Source of the DNA: Planctomycetota bacterium
Lineage (GTDB): Bacteria > Planctomycetota > UBA1135 > GCA-002686595
Direction of reading: 5' to 3'
DNA: 60,142 bases
Assembly (NCBI GenBank): GCA_029259605.1
Contig: JAJDEV010000078.1
Location: 1-60,142 of the forward strand
Program-made: the position numbers and the translations under genes
The notes under the pieces: generated by a model
Told to the model about the DNA's origin: nothing
Databases searched by the model: none
What the model saw: only the letters and a program-made list of their open reading frames with translations
Part shown: piece by piece, positions 1 to 9,162 of the stretch
How the letters are laid out: every line of letters starts with the position of its first letter
Position numbering within the stretch: position 1 is the stretch's first letter

Positions 1-1
1 C

Positions 2-1162
2 GTGAACCACACCTCGCCCACTGCGCAGATCGACATCCGCACGACGAACTCGCGCGCGTTCAACGCATCGACGACGGGCGACGAGTCGGCGGCCACGCTC
101 CGGACCTCGAGCGCGACCTGGCCGGCGCTGTGGGCGTCCGGCAACAACGGCGCGGCCAGTGGGCTCGCGGGTCGCTTCGAGGGCCGCGTCGAGGTCGGCT
201 ACACGCTCACGAGCCCGTTCCCGATCAACGTCCCGCGCGTCTTCCTCGACGCCGACCCGCTGCTCGCCGGCCGCATCCGGCTGAACAACCGCTTGGGGCA
301 CGAGACCGTCGGCATCCGCGGGTCCGAGTTCACCGACAACGGCGCGGAGATCGTGCTGGCGAAGAACGACGGCACGCAGACGATCTTCCTCGACGCCGAG
401 AACGGCGCCGGGGGCACGTTCGGCGCGGAGTTCAGCATGCGCACGGGAACGGGCATCGAGACGGTCGAGATCAAGTCGCAGGAAGCGGTCGGCAACGGCG
501 CGCAGATCGCGCTCGCGAAGGCGAACGGCATCGACACGATCGTGCTGGATGCGGAGACCGGATCGGGCTGCGAGATCTCGCTGCGCAACAGCGTCGGCAC
601 CGAGACGATCGAGATGATCACCGAGGAGGTCTCCGGCAACGGCGCGCAGATCGTCCTGCGCAAGTACGACGGGAGCATCGGCATCATCCTCGACGCCGAG
701 CAAGGCGGCACCGGACGCGTCACGACCGAAGTGCTCCAGATCACGGGCGGCTCGGACCTGGTCGAGGGCTTCCACACGGGCGACAGCGTGTGCGCGCCCG
801 GCAGCGTCGTCGTGATCGATCCCAACGCTCCGGGTCAGCTGATGCCCTCGAGCACGCCCTACGACGCGCGCGTCGCCGGCGTCGTGTCGGGAGCGGGCGG
901 CGTGCGCCCGGGTCTGACCATGGGCCAGGCCGGCGTGCTCGACGGCGACACGAACGTCGCGCTCACCGGGCGTGTGTTCGTGCGCTGCACCGCCGAGAAC
1001 GGCGCGATTCGGCCGGGCGACCTCTTGACCACTTCGTCGACCGCCGGCGCCGCGATGCGCGCCGACGACCCGACGCGTTCGTTCGGCGCCGTCATCGGCA
1101 AGTCGATGGGCGCGCTCGAGAGCGGGGAAGGCCTGGTGCTCGTCCTCGTCAACTTGCAGTAG
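2..1162 (+). CDS. Secreted beta-repeat protein with VLVLVNLQ C-terminal domain (5' end outside window)
   Basis: The frame is open from the first base, so the true start and any signal peptide lie upstream. The visible part has several copies of a roughly 25-residue repeat of the type GAxIxLxxxxGxxTIxLDAE, which suggests a beta-helix or tail-fibre-like stalk. A C-terminal domain of about 130 residues follows, from SDLVEGF to the terminal VLVLVNLQ. The same domain ends the proteins at 9163-11058 and 48374-50491. Such domains resemble self-processing or trimerising ends of phage-fibre-like proteins, but I recognise no named family with certainty. A metzincin gene starts 17 bp downstream, the same arrangement as at 47-50.5 kb. 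Confidence 0.8.
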   Translation: MNHTSPTAQIDIRTTNSRAFNASTTGDESAATLRTSSATWPALWASGNNGAASGLAGRFEGRVEVGYTLTSPFPINVPRVFLDADPLLAGRIRLNNRLGHETVGIRGSEFTDNGAEIVLAKNDGTQTIFLDAENGAGGTFGAEFSMRTGTGIETVEIKSQEAVGNGAQIALAKANGIDTIVLDAETGSGCEISLRNSVGTETIEMITEEVSGNGAQIVLRKYDGSIGIILDAEQGGTGRVTTEVLQITGGSDLVEGFHTGDSVCAPGSVVVIDPNAPGQLMPSSTPYDARVAGVVSGAGGVRPGLTMGQAGVLDGDTNVALTGRVFVRCTAENGAIRPGDLLTTSSTAGAAMRADDPTRSFGAVIGKSMGALESGEGLVLVLVNLQ

Positions 1163-1179
1163 CCCGGAGCCCCTCCACC

Positions 1180-2430
1180 ATGCAAGCACTTCGATTTCTC
1201 ACGGGCGCGCTCGCCGCGTCCCTGCTCGGCGCGCTCGCGACGGCGCAAGTCAGCCAGATCAACGTCGAGATCGACTACATGGAGGGCGTCCTCCACTCGC
1301 ACCGGCCCGAGCAGTCGACGATCGACGCGGTCGTACAGATGTTCGCCTGCAAGGGGATCACGCTGAACGTGGTCATCAGCGAGGCGATCCCCGAGGTCAC
1401 GGTGATGCGCTGCCCCGATCCCGGCAACCAGAGCTTCTTCACCTGCGCCGGGCCCGAGAGCTTCCTCCCGATGAAGGCCGCCTTCGCCGACCAGGGCCTG
1501 CTCCCCGGTTGGCACTACTGCATCTTCGGCCACAAGTACGACGACGGCGAAGGGACGAGCAGCTCGGGGCTCGGAGAGTTCGGCGGTGACGACTTCATCG
1601 TCACACTCGCCGGCTTCAACGGGCTGCCGGAAGGGTCGGCGTTCGATCAGGCCGCGACGTTCGCGCACGAGCTCGGACACAACCTCGGGCTCAGCCACTC
1701 CGCCCCGGGCTCGGTCCTCGCCAATGGTCCGTATGCGCCGAACTACGCGAGCATCATGAGCTACCAGTACCAGCTCGGCGGCGTGCGCTCGCGCATGGAG
1801 TGCCTGGGCATCGTCAAGGACGCGCACCTGTTCAAGGACCTCGACTACTCGAGCGGACGGCTCGCCCCGCTCGTGGAACCCACGCTCGACGAGAGGGACG
1901 GAGTCGGCATCGCGTCCGTGGACTGGGACTGCGACGGAGCGTTCGACTCGGCGAGCGTGAGCGAGGACCTCGACGGCCAGCGCAAGTTCTGCAGCGCGGG
2001 CAGCGGTGGCTCCTTCCTCTTCGATTCGAACGACTGGGCCAACCTGTCCGACAACGCGCGCCTGCCGCAGGTGAAGGACAACGTCGTGCACACGAGCTAC
2101 GAGCGTTGCATCACGCGTGACGAGCAGGACGCGTTGCAGCGCGGCGCGGGCGTACCCAACGACCCGACGCAGTGCTGGCCCGGCACGCAACCGACGCTGA
2201 CCATCGAGCCGTGCGAGAGCGGCAAGATGGTCTTCGTCGCGAACGGGAGCGGAACGGGCCTTGGCACGGGCACCAACCCCTACCGCACGCTGAACCTCGG
2301 ACTCGCGGGCGCGCCGAACGGGAGCGTGCTCTTCCTCCAGAACGGCACGTATGCGTACGGCGGTGCCGACATCGTCATCAGCCGGCCGCTGACGCTCACC
2401 GGCCCGCGGACGGCCGTGATCGCGCCCTGA
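1180..2430 (+). CDS. Secreted metzincin-type zinc metalloprotease
   Basis: A 416-residue protein starting at ATG 1180, with an N-terminal signal peptide ending near ALATAQ. The zinc site HELGHNLGLSH begins at residue 163 (His163, Glu164, His167, His173). A Met-turn SIMSYQ follows with Met about 193, so this is a metzincin likely to cleave proteins outside the cytoplasm. The last ~60 residues (GTGTNPYRT ... GTYAY ... LTLTG) look like the first rungs of a right-handed beta-helix and then stop. The protein at 47086-48351 is a close paralogue of the same length and shares this tail. The gene follows the VLVLVNLQ-type gene by 17 bp, probably as one transcript. Substrate unknown. Confidence 0.85.
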   Translation: MQALRFLTGALAASLLGALATAQVSQINVEIDYMEGVLHSHRPEQSTIDAVVQMFACKGITLNVVISEAIPEVTVMRCPDPGNQSFFTCAGPESFLPMKAAFADQGLLPGWHYCIFGHKYDDGEGTSSSGLGEFGGDDFIVTLAGFNGLPEGSAFDQAATFAHELGHNLGLSHSAPGSVLANGPYAPNYASIMSYQYQLGGVRSRMECLGIVKDAHLFKDLDYSSGRLAPLVEPTLDERDGVGIASVDWDCDGAFDSASVSEDLDGQRKFCSAGSGGSFLFDSNDWANLSDNARLPQVKDNVVHTSYERCITRDEQDALQRGAGVPNDPTQCWPGTQPTLTIEPCESGKMVFVANGSGTGLGTGTNPYRTLNLGLAGAPNGSVLFLQNGTYAYGGADIVISRPLTLTGPRTAVIAP

Positions 2431-2441
2431 ACGCGGGGCGA

Positions 2442-2999
2442 CTATGCGGTCAGAACGCGCGCCGCTCGCCGTCGCCTGCGCTCGAAGCGCCAGAACGCCG
2501 CGAGCAACAGCAGGGCGAGCGCCGTGCGCGGGAAGGCGGCACCGAGCACGAGGGGCGCGAGCGCGACGCGCGTCACGAAGCGCAAGGCTCCGTGGCGCGC
2601 GATGACGGCGGCGATCGGCGGGGACGTGCGCTCGTAGACGCGAATGAGCAGCCGCCCCGGAGCGTTCGTGAGCAGGAACGCATCGCGGAAGTCGCGCAGC
2701 GCTTGCACGTGCGGGTCGAGCATCGAGCCGTACGCGGCCGTGGCGATGAAGCAACCGCCGCCGCCTCCCCCACCGCCGCCCGCCGGCGGCTCCGGCGTGA
2801 CGTTCGATTGGGTCGCGTTGCCGCTCGCGTCGTAGCTGTACGCGATCGTCGTGCCGTCGGCGTAGGTCACCTGCGTGACGCGCCCCGCCGGGTCGTACGA
2901 GTAGGTCTGCGCGGAAGCGCTGCTCGAAAGGACGAGGGCGAGCGCGCAGGCGAGGGCGACGGGGCGCCGTAGATCGGGGAAAAACGTGGGCATCTGCAT
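2442..2999 (-). CDS. CFI-box-CTERM protein with one YD repeat
   Basis: A 185-residue protein. It has a signal peptide ([11 protein letters not shown]), then a single YD/RHS-type repeat ([18 protein letters not shown]), a run of nine glycines, and [10 protein letters not shown] followed by the conserved segment ending in [10 protein letters not shown] and RTSPPIA. It ends with a hydrophobic helix and an Arg-rich tail. This is the layout of CFI-box-CTERM proteins, a proposed sorting or processing signal. The ATG at 2999 overlaps the TGA of the RHS gene (TGATG), and a GGAGG ribosome site lies inside the end of that gene, so translation is coupled. It occupies the place where an RHS immunity gene would normally sit. 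A second ATG at 2993 is possible. Confidence 0.8.
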   Translation of the reverse strand: MQMPTFFPDLRRPVALACALALVLSSSASAQTYSYDPAGRVTQVTYADGTTIAYSYDASGNATQSNVTPEPPAGGGGGGGGGCFIATAAYGSMLDPHVQALRDFRDAFLLTNAPGRLLIRVYERTSPPIAAVIARHGALRFVTRVALAPLVLGAAFPRTALALLLLAAFWRFERRRRRAARVLTA

Positions 3000-5900
3000 C
3001 ACTCCACCTCCTGCCCGCGGAGGATCGTCGGCGTCACGAACAACTGCAACTCCGCTGGCCGCCAGCCCGTGCCACGGCTTCGGAAGAGGGTTCCGATGAT
3101 CGGCACGTCGCCCAGGAAAGGGACCCGGGTGGCGGTCTCGATCGTCGAGCTCTGCAACCCGCCGACCAGGAGTGAACCGCGGTCGGGAACCCTCGCCGTC
3201 GTGCGGATGTCCCTGAGGGCGAGGATCGAGGATTCGACCGGGAAAACGACGATCCCGTAGCGCCGATGGAAACGCGTGCGCAACTTCTCGACCGCTTCCG
3301 AGAGCGGTCCGGGCACGCGCTTGGGCCGCGTTGGAGTGAAGGGAGCAGCCACGCGCGGGGGCTGGACTTCGAGCGTGACGTGTTCGTTCTGGCTGATGGT
3401 GGGCCGCATCGTGAGCACGATGCCCGCGCGCTCCGGCAGCGTGACGACCTTCGGCGAACTGATGGTTGTGATCGACGTGTCCAACTCCGCCAGGTCGCGG
3501 AGCGTGTCGAGCAACACGAGGTCGGAGAACTGTCCGCCCGCGATCGTCATGGTCGCTCCCTGCAACCCATCGCCAACGACGCTGCCCACGAACAGGTTGC
3601 CGATCGGACCGCTCCCCGCTCCGCCCAGCTCTCCGCTGAGTCCGCGGAAGTCGACCCCGAAGGCATGGGTGGAGTCGAGGGCGACCTCCACGACGCGAGA
3701 TTCGATGGTCACCTGGCGCACCGGCACGTCCTCCGGAAGCACCGCCGCCTTTCCACGCGGGTCCACATAGGCCAGCGGATTGCCGTTCGCGTACTGGTAC
3801 GGGTTCACGCCGCGCGGATCGATCGCGTCGATCGGGTCGCGCGAAAGGAAGCGCCCCGAGAGCGCGTCGTAGTAGCGCGCGCGCATCGCGTAGAGGCCCG
3901 CGGACGCCTCGCGCATGACTCCGAAGGCGCCTCCGAAGGTGAAGGGGTTCTCCGTCGCCCCGGTGCTCGCGAGCAGCTCGCCGAACGGCGCGTACGCGTA
4001 GCTGTCGGTCACCGTTCCCGCCGCGTTCGTCAGGAAGAGCGTGTTGCCCAACTCGTCGAAGTGGTAGTCGACACGCGCGTTCGACGCGGCGATCGCGTAG
4101 AGCAGCACGCCCTGCGGCGTGTGCACGTAGTAGCCGAGGTCCGTCGGGCCGTCGCGGACGACCGAAATCGACGGCAGGTCGAGGGCGTAGTTCCACACGT
4201 AGTCGCGCGTGGTCGCACCCTGGACGCGCTGCACGGCGAAGCCGAGTCCGTCGTACGTCAGCGCCACCGAGACCGCGCCGTCGGTATAGCCCGTGAGCTT
4301 GCCGCCGAGCGACCACGTGAAGGTGCGTCCCGTGTCCGCGGTCAGGTGACCCGCCGCATCGTAGGTCGCGCCGACGATCTGGCCCGCGGCGTCGAACGTG
4401 CGCGCCGCCATGCCGAGCGCCGGCATGGCCTGCAGCGGCACGTTGCGCACCGCGGTCGCGACGCGCCCCTTGGCGTCGCGCGTGAACGTCAGGTCCGCCA
4501 GCCCGCCGATCGTGATCGACAGCAGGTTGTCGTCGTCGTCGTAGGTGTAGGCCGTGTTCAGGCCGTTCGGCCGCGTCAGCTGCGTGAGGCGTCCCGCGGC
4601 GTCGTACGTGAACGAGGTCGTTCCGCCGAGCCAGTCGCTCACCGACGTGAGGAGGCTGCGGCCGTCGTAGGCGTAGGTGATCGCCTTGCCCGGCGCGAGC
4701 GTCAGCGTCTCGAGCAGCCCCGCGTCCGTGCGCGTGATCGCGATGCCGTTCGTGGAAGCGAGGCGTCCGGCAGCGTCGCGCGTCAGGACGACGCCGTCGC
4801 TGGTGAGCAGGCGGCCTTCGTCGTCGTAGGTGTGCGTGCGCGAGGTCGCGTCGGAGTAGTTCTGCTGGGTGCGCTGGCCCGTGCCGTCGTAGACGAAGTC
4901 GACCATGCCGAGCGCCCCTGGGAACGTCACGCGGTCGATGCGGTCGCGCTCGTCGTAGCGGTAGCTCGTCTGATTCCCGAGCGGATCGGTCCTCGTCGTC
5001 AACCGCCCCTGCGCGTCGTACGCGTAGTCCCAGTCGTTCCCACCCGGATCCGTGACGCGCGTCAGGTTGCGCAGTTCGTCGTGCGCGTAGGTGCAGCGCG
5101 CTCCCGTCGCGAGGCGCAGCGACGCCGTGTCGCCGCGCGCGTCGTACGTGAACGTCGACGTCGATCCGAGCGGATCCGTGACCGACGTGATGCGGCCGAG
5201 CGCGTCGTGCGCGAACGTGGTCTGGCGTCCGAGCGGTGTGCTCACCCCGGACGGTCGTCCGAGCGCGTTGCCCGTGATGGTGGTCGTGTTCAGGAGCGGG
5301 TTCGTGCGGCTCGTCTGGAACCCTTCGGCGTCGTACGTGCGCGTCCAGCTGCCCGCGGCGCCGTCGACCACCTGCGCCACGTGGCCGAGCGCGTCGTAGG
5401 CCATGGCAACCGTGCGGCCCTCCGGATCGGTCACCGTCGCCGCGCGCCCGAGCGAGTCGAAGGTCTGCGTCGTCGTGCGGCCGAGCGGATCGGTGACCCC
5501 GGTCAGGCGGTCCAAGCCGTCGTACGCGTAGGTCCACGTCTCGCCGGCTCGATTCGTGAACGAGGTGAGGTTGCCGTTGTCGTCGTGGACGCTGGTGTTC
5601 GCGTGGGCCTCCTCGTCCGTGATCGTCGTCACGCGATCCAGCGCGTCGTAGGCGTACAGCAGCGTCTTGGTGTCCGCGAACGTCGTCGTCGTGAGGCGGC
5701 GGAGCGAGTCGTAGGCGAACGCCGTGACATCTCCGTCGTCGTCGGTGACCGTCGCGCGCGTACCGTCGGCGTTGTAGGTCAGCGTCGTGACAGCGCCAGC
5801 GGGGTTCGTCGAGGTCAGCGTTTGGCCCGTGGTGTCGTACGTGAAGGTCCAGACGTCACCGGCGGGGTCGGTCCACGTGAGCAGGTTGCCCTGCGTGTCG

Positions 5901-7495
5901 TAGGTGAAGCTCTCGGTCGCGCCGTCGGCGCGCGTCAGGCTCGTCAGGTTGTGGAACTGGAAGCCGCCCTCGATGCTGCTCGTGTAGCCGAAGCTCGTCG
6001 TCGCGCCGTTGGCGTCCGTCATGCTGGCGATGCGTCCGCTCGCCGCGTGAAAGGTCCACGACGAGTTGCGCCCCGTGCGGTCCGTCACGGACGTGCGCCG
6101 CCCCGTCGCGTCGAAGCCGCTCGCCAGGTCGTTGCCCGCGCGGTCGTTGAGGTTCGTCAGCTGCGACGGCGAGCCGTGCGTGTGGGTCGCGCTGAGCGCG
6201 TCCGGGTCCGTGATCGTCGTGCCCGAACCACCGCCATACGCGAACGTCGTTTGATGCCCGCCGGCCGTGGTCTGCGAGGCGACGCGTCCGCTTCCGTCGT
6301 AGGTCTGCGTCGTGGGAACGTTGCCCTCCGGCCGCGTGCGCGTGGTCATCAACGCGTTGGCGAGCTGCGCTCCGTCGTAGTCGTAAACGGTGTCGAACCC
6401 GGCCGCGTCGGTCGCCTGCGTGAGCAGTCCACCCGTGTAGCCGAACGTCGTCGTACGCGTGCCGTCGCCGACACTGACGAGCTCGCCAGCGCCGCCGTAC
6501 ATGAGCTGCAGCACGCGGCCGAGACCGTCGGCGACCTGCGTGAGGAGGCCGGACGTGTAGGTCAGCGTGTGCGTGTTCCCGTTGCGGTCGCGCACGCTGT
6601 CGAGCCGACCGCCGGTGCCGAAGGCGTAGATCAGGCCCGCGAACGGATCGCAGAGCTCGAAGTCGCTACCGCTCTGAACGAGCTGGTACGGCGCCGTCGC
6701 CTGCTCGGCCAGGGTCCAGGTCGCGTCGAAGAACCCCTTCTCGAAGCCGATCGTCCGGCCGGCGTTCGTCACGATCTCGACGTTGTTGCCGGTCGACGTG
6801 AGCTTCCAGTCGTAGGTGTGGAGCCAGTTGGGCCCGAGCGCGCTGATCGCGGTGCCCTCGGCGACGAGGCGCGACGCGTAGAGACGACCGAAGCGCAGCG
6901 GCAGCGGGCCGCCGAGGTCGAGGTCGGTCGGCTCCGGAAAGACGAACTCGCCGGTTGCCGTGTTGACCGGATCCTTCGCGAGTCCGGCGGCGGGCGCCGA
7001 GCCCGTGCTCGACGTCGCCGGCTCGATCGTGACCGTGACCTCGTGGGGCGTGCCGGTGTTATTCTCGTTGCACGGCGCGCTCGGGTAGGTCGAGCCGACC
7101 CACGAGATCTCGACCTTGACCACCGTCGTCGTCGTGATCGATGCGTCCGCCGTGAGGATGAACACCTGGTCGACGCGATCCGGAACCGTCGCGCTGACGC
7201 CGTTGCCGGGAAACAGCACGCCCGTGTCCATGTTGAGCGCGCGCAGACTCAGCGCCCCCGGAACCGTCGAGTTGCCCGTGATCGTCGCGGTGCAACCGAA
7301 GAGGTCGTTGACGTAGATGTAGTCCTGTCCGCCGGGTCGAAGCGTCATCGAGGTCGGATCGACCTCGTGCGCGCTCGCGACGCCGCCGAGCGCCGCTGCG
7401 AGCGCGACGGCGCCGAACGCGCTCCTGCTCCATCGAGGGGACCGAACCGAGTGGACAAGTGCGAGCGCGGCGGCGCGCGGAACGGTACGCAGCAT
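2999..7495 (-). CDS. RHS/YD-repeat protein with C-terminal secretin domain
   Basis: A 1498-residue protein from ATG 7495, followed by a signal sequence (ALGGVASA). A DUF6531-like start ([31 protein letters not shown]) leads into dozens of YD repeats. The usual RHS core end follows: [19 protein letters not shown] then [18 protein letters not shown]. Polymorphic toxins normally carry the toxin after this point. Here the last ~250 residues (about 2999-3750) match the secretin fold of type II/III secretion and type IV pilus pores. The signs are [40 protein letters not shown] and [11 protein letters not shown]. The frame is continuous with no stop. An upstream extension of the frame to 7828 lacks coding character and was not used. 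It is coupled to the CFI-box gene downstream. Confidence 0.88.
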   Translation of the reverse strand: MLRTVPRAAALALVHSVRSPRWSRSAFGAVALAAALGGVASAHEVDPTSMTLRPGGQDYIYVNDLFGCTATITGNSTVPGALSLRALNMDTGVLFPGNGVSATVPDRVDQVFILTADASITTTTVVKVEISWVGSTYPSAPCNENNTGTPHEVTVTIEPATSSTGSAPAAGLAKDPVNTATGEFVFPEPTDLDLGGPLPLRFGRLYASRLVAEGTAISALGPNWLHTYDWKLTSTGNNVEIVTNAGRTIGFEKGFFDATWTLAEQATAPYQLVQSGSDFELCDPFAGLIYAFGTGGRLDSVRDRNGNTHTLTYTSGLLTQVADGLGRVLQLMYGGAGELVSVGDGTRTTTFGYTGGLLTQATDAAGFDTVYDYDGAQLANALMTTRTRPEGNVPTTQTYDGSGRVASQTTAGGHQTTFAYGGGSGTTITDPDALSATHTHGSPSQLTNLNDRAGNDLASGFDATGRRTSVTDRTGRNSSWTFHAASGRIASMTDANGATTSFGYTSSIEGGFQFHNLTSLTRADGATESFTYDTQGNLLTWTDPAGDVWTFTYDTTGQTLTSTNPAGAVTTLTYNADGTRATVTDDDGDVTAFAYDSLRRLTTTTFADTKTLLYAYDALDRVTTITDEEAHANTSVHDDNGNLTSFTNRAGETWTYAYDGLDRLTGVTDPLGRTTTQTFDSLGRAATVTDPEGRTVAMAYDALGHVAQVVDGAAGSWTRTYDAEGFQTSRTNPLLNTTTITGNALGRPSGVSTPLGRQTTFAHDALGRITSVTDPLGSTSTFTYDARGDTASLRLATGARCTYAHDELRNLTRVTDPGGNDWDYAYDAQGRLTTRTDPLGNQTSYRYDERDRIDRVTFPGALGMVDFVYDGTGQRTQQNYSDATSRTHTYDDEGRLLTSDGVVLTRDAAGRLASTNGIAITRTDAGLLETLTLAPGKAITYAYDGRSLLTSVSDWLGGTTSFTYDAAGRLTQLTRPNGLNTAYTYDDDDNLLSITIGGLADLTFTRDAKGRVATAVRNVPLQAMPALGMAARTFDAAGQIVGATYDAAGHLTADTGRTFTWSLGGKLTGYTDGAVSVALTYDGLGFAVQRVQGATTRDYVWNYALDLPSISVVRDGPTDLGYYVHTPQGVLLYAIAASNARVDYHFDELGNTLFLTNAAGTVTDSYAYAPFGELLASTGATENPFTFGGAFGVMREASAGLYAMRARYYDALSGRFLSRDPIDAIDPRGVNPYQYANGNPLAYVDPRGKAAVLPEDVPVRQVTIESRVVEVALDSTHAFGVDFRGLSGELGGAGSGPIGNLFVGSVVGDGLQGATMTIAGGQFSDLVLLDTLRDLAELDTSITTISSPKVVTLPERAGIVLTMRPTISQNEHVTLEVQPPRVAAPFTPTRPKRVPGPLSEAVEKLRTRFHRRYGIVVFPVESSILALRDIRTTARVPDRGSLLVGGLQSSTIETATRVPFLGDVPIIGTLFRSRGTGWRPAELQLFVTPTILRGQEVE

Positions 7496-7767
7496 GGGCG
7501 TTCCAACGGGTAGACGGGTGGGGAAGCCCCTTCGCGGCGTCGACGGCGCGGGGGAAGCACGCGCCGAACCGATGAAGGTCGACCGATCGGTCGTTCGCGC
7601 GATCCTAGTCGAACCCGTCCGATTTGCGCCAGTCCGCTCGACGGCGCCGCCCCCGCGCCGCGTCCCAGGGGCGCAGGGAGAACTCTCCGGAGTTTCTTGT
7701 CCGCTCGCGACGCGCCGCCTCGGCCAGAGGGGGCGAGACCCCTTCGGCCACGTTCGAGCCCTCCGCC

Positions 7768-9087
7768 ATGAACCGCAACTTCCCCCACCGCTTCCTCCGC
7801 GCCTGCGCCGCGCTGCTCTCGCTCGCACTGATCGCAGGGCTCGCGACGGGTCAAAGCGTCGAGAGCTACCGCCCCCTGCTGTGGGATCGCGACGGTCCCG
7901 GCTGCATCTTCCGAACGCGCGACGCGGATCCGAACGCGATTCCCACCGCGGAGCTGCGACCCAAGCTCGACGAACGCTTCGGTCCGCTCGTGACCGAGGA
8001 CACCCTGCTCGCCGCCGACGACCGTTCGCCGTGGGGCAACCCGGTGTTGCGCGCGCCCAGCACGCCCACCACGACCATCGTCTACACCGACCCGCGCGAA
8101 GCCGGATTCAACGACCCGGTGCTCGGGCCGTCGCGGCGGTACGCCTTCGCCGTCGCGGCGAGTCGCGTCGCGGCGCTCTTCGGCGGCACGGGCAACATCA
8201 GCATCGACGCGAGCTTCCCCGCGAAGAACAAGCCGAACAACCTGGCCGCCGCGTCACCCGGGCAGTACTGGCGCAACCTGCCCGGCCTGCCCGCGAACAT
8301 CTGGTATCCCGAGTTCCTGGTCGAGCACAAGCTCGGTTCGGACCCCGACTCGTCGCAGCTCGACATCGTCGTTTCGTTCAACCGCGACTGGGACGACGAC
8401 GGCGTCCAGACGTGGTACTACGGAACGGACGCCAATCCGCCGGCGGGCATGCTCGACTTCGTGACCGTCGCGATGCACGAGCTGATCCACGGCTTGGGCT
8501 TCGCGCAGTCGTTCGGCTCGTCGGGAGCGCTCCCGAGCAACAACCCGAACATCTACGACCTGTTCCTGATGAACGACGAGCTGGAGCCCTTGGTCTCGCT
8601 CTCGCCGAGTCAGTACAACGTCGCCGGCTCGAAGGTCCAGTGGTCGGGTCCGTTCGGCGGACTCGCGTACACGGGGATCTTCGGAGGTCCGACGTACATC
8701 CGAATGTACGCACCTTGGCCGTGGGAATCGGGCTCGAGCCTCTCGCACCTCGACGAGGACACGTTCGAGGGCGAGTGGGGCCTCCTGACGCCGTTCCTCT
8801 CGTCCGGGCAAGCGGTCGGCGAGGTCGATCCGATCGTGCGCGGGATGCTCGAGGACATGGGGTACGCGGTGAAGTACGCCGAGATCTACGTCGACCCCGC
8901 CTACGTCGGCGCGTCCACGGGCACACCGAGCCGGCCGTACCGAACGGTCGCCGAAGGCGTCGCCGCCGCGGAGAACTCGGGCCGCGCCGTGCGCATTCGA
9001 GGCGGCACGTACAACGTCAGCCCCCTCACGGTCTCGAGCAACGTGCGACTCGAGCGTTGGTACACGTCGCCCGCGACGCTGCGGTAG
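7768..9087 (+). CDS. Secreted HExxHGLGF metalloprotease
   Basis: 439 residues from ATG 7768, with a signal peptide ending near GLATGQ. The zinc motif HELIHGLGF begins at residue 237 (His237, Glu238, His241). The third metzincin His three residues after the Gly is absent; it is replaced by the GF seen in other bacterial HExxHGLGF proteases, so the third ligand lies elsewhere. The last ~60 residues (IYVDPAYVGAS, PYRTVAEGV, IRGGTYNVSPLTV) resemble the opening of a beta-helix domain, as in the two metzincins of this window, although the catalytic parts differ. The VLVLVNLQ-type gene starts 75 bp downstream. Confidence 0.82.
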   Translation: MNRNFPHRFLRACAALLSLALIAGLATGQSVESYRPLLWDRDGPGCIFRTRDADPNAIPTAELRPKLDERFGPLVTEDTLLAADDRSPWGNPVLRAPSTPTTTIVYTDPREAGFNDPVLGPSRRYAFAVAASRVAALFGGTGNISIDASFPAKNKPNNLAAASPGQYWRNLPGLPANIWYPEFLVEHKLGSDPDSSQLDIVVSFNRDWDDDGVQTWYYGTDANPPAGMLDFVTVAMHELIHGLGFAQSFGSSGALPSNNPNIYDLFLMNDELEPLVSLSPSQYNVAGSKVQWSGPFGGLAYTGIFGGPTYIRMYAPWPWESGSSLSHLDEDTFEGEWGLLTPFLSSGQAVGEVDPIVRGMLEDMGYAVKYAEIYVDPAYVGASTGTPSRPYRTVAEGVAAAENSGRAVRIRGGTYNVSPLTVSSNVRLERWYTSPATLR

Positions 9088-9162
9088 CGCTTCCGTTCAG
9101 ATTCGCGGGATGGGCCGTGACATCGAGCGACCGGTCCCGGTGAAGCGGAGTCCCCAACCCGG

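Noticed and set aside
2755..2790. Poly-glycine (G/C-rich) tract as a phase-variation switch
   Set aside because: The run is mixed glycine codons (GGC/GGG), not a homopolymer or perfect short repeat long enough for slippage.
2442..2999. The CFI-box gene as a classical immunity protein for an RHS toxin
   Set aside because: The RHS protein has no recognisable toxin domain, and the downstream protein has a signal peptide and CFI-box not seen in immunity proteins. Position alone is not enough.
3800..6900. Short-period DNA repetition that could suggest a CRISPR or satellite array
   Set aside because: It is the coding sequence of YD repeats (about 60 bp periods, imperfect), with no conserved repeat/spacer structure.
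3266..7513. A 1415-codon open frame on the plus strand opposite the RHS gene, and other long frames in this interval
   Set aside because: It is Arg/Val-rich low-quality protein sequence mirrored from the YD-repeat codons. Very high GC leaves antisense frames open. The RHS frame has clear domains.
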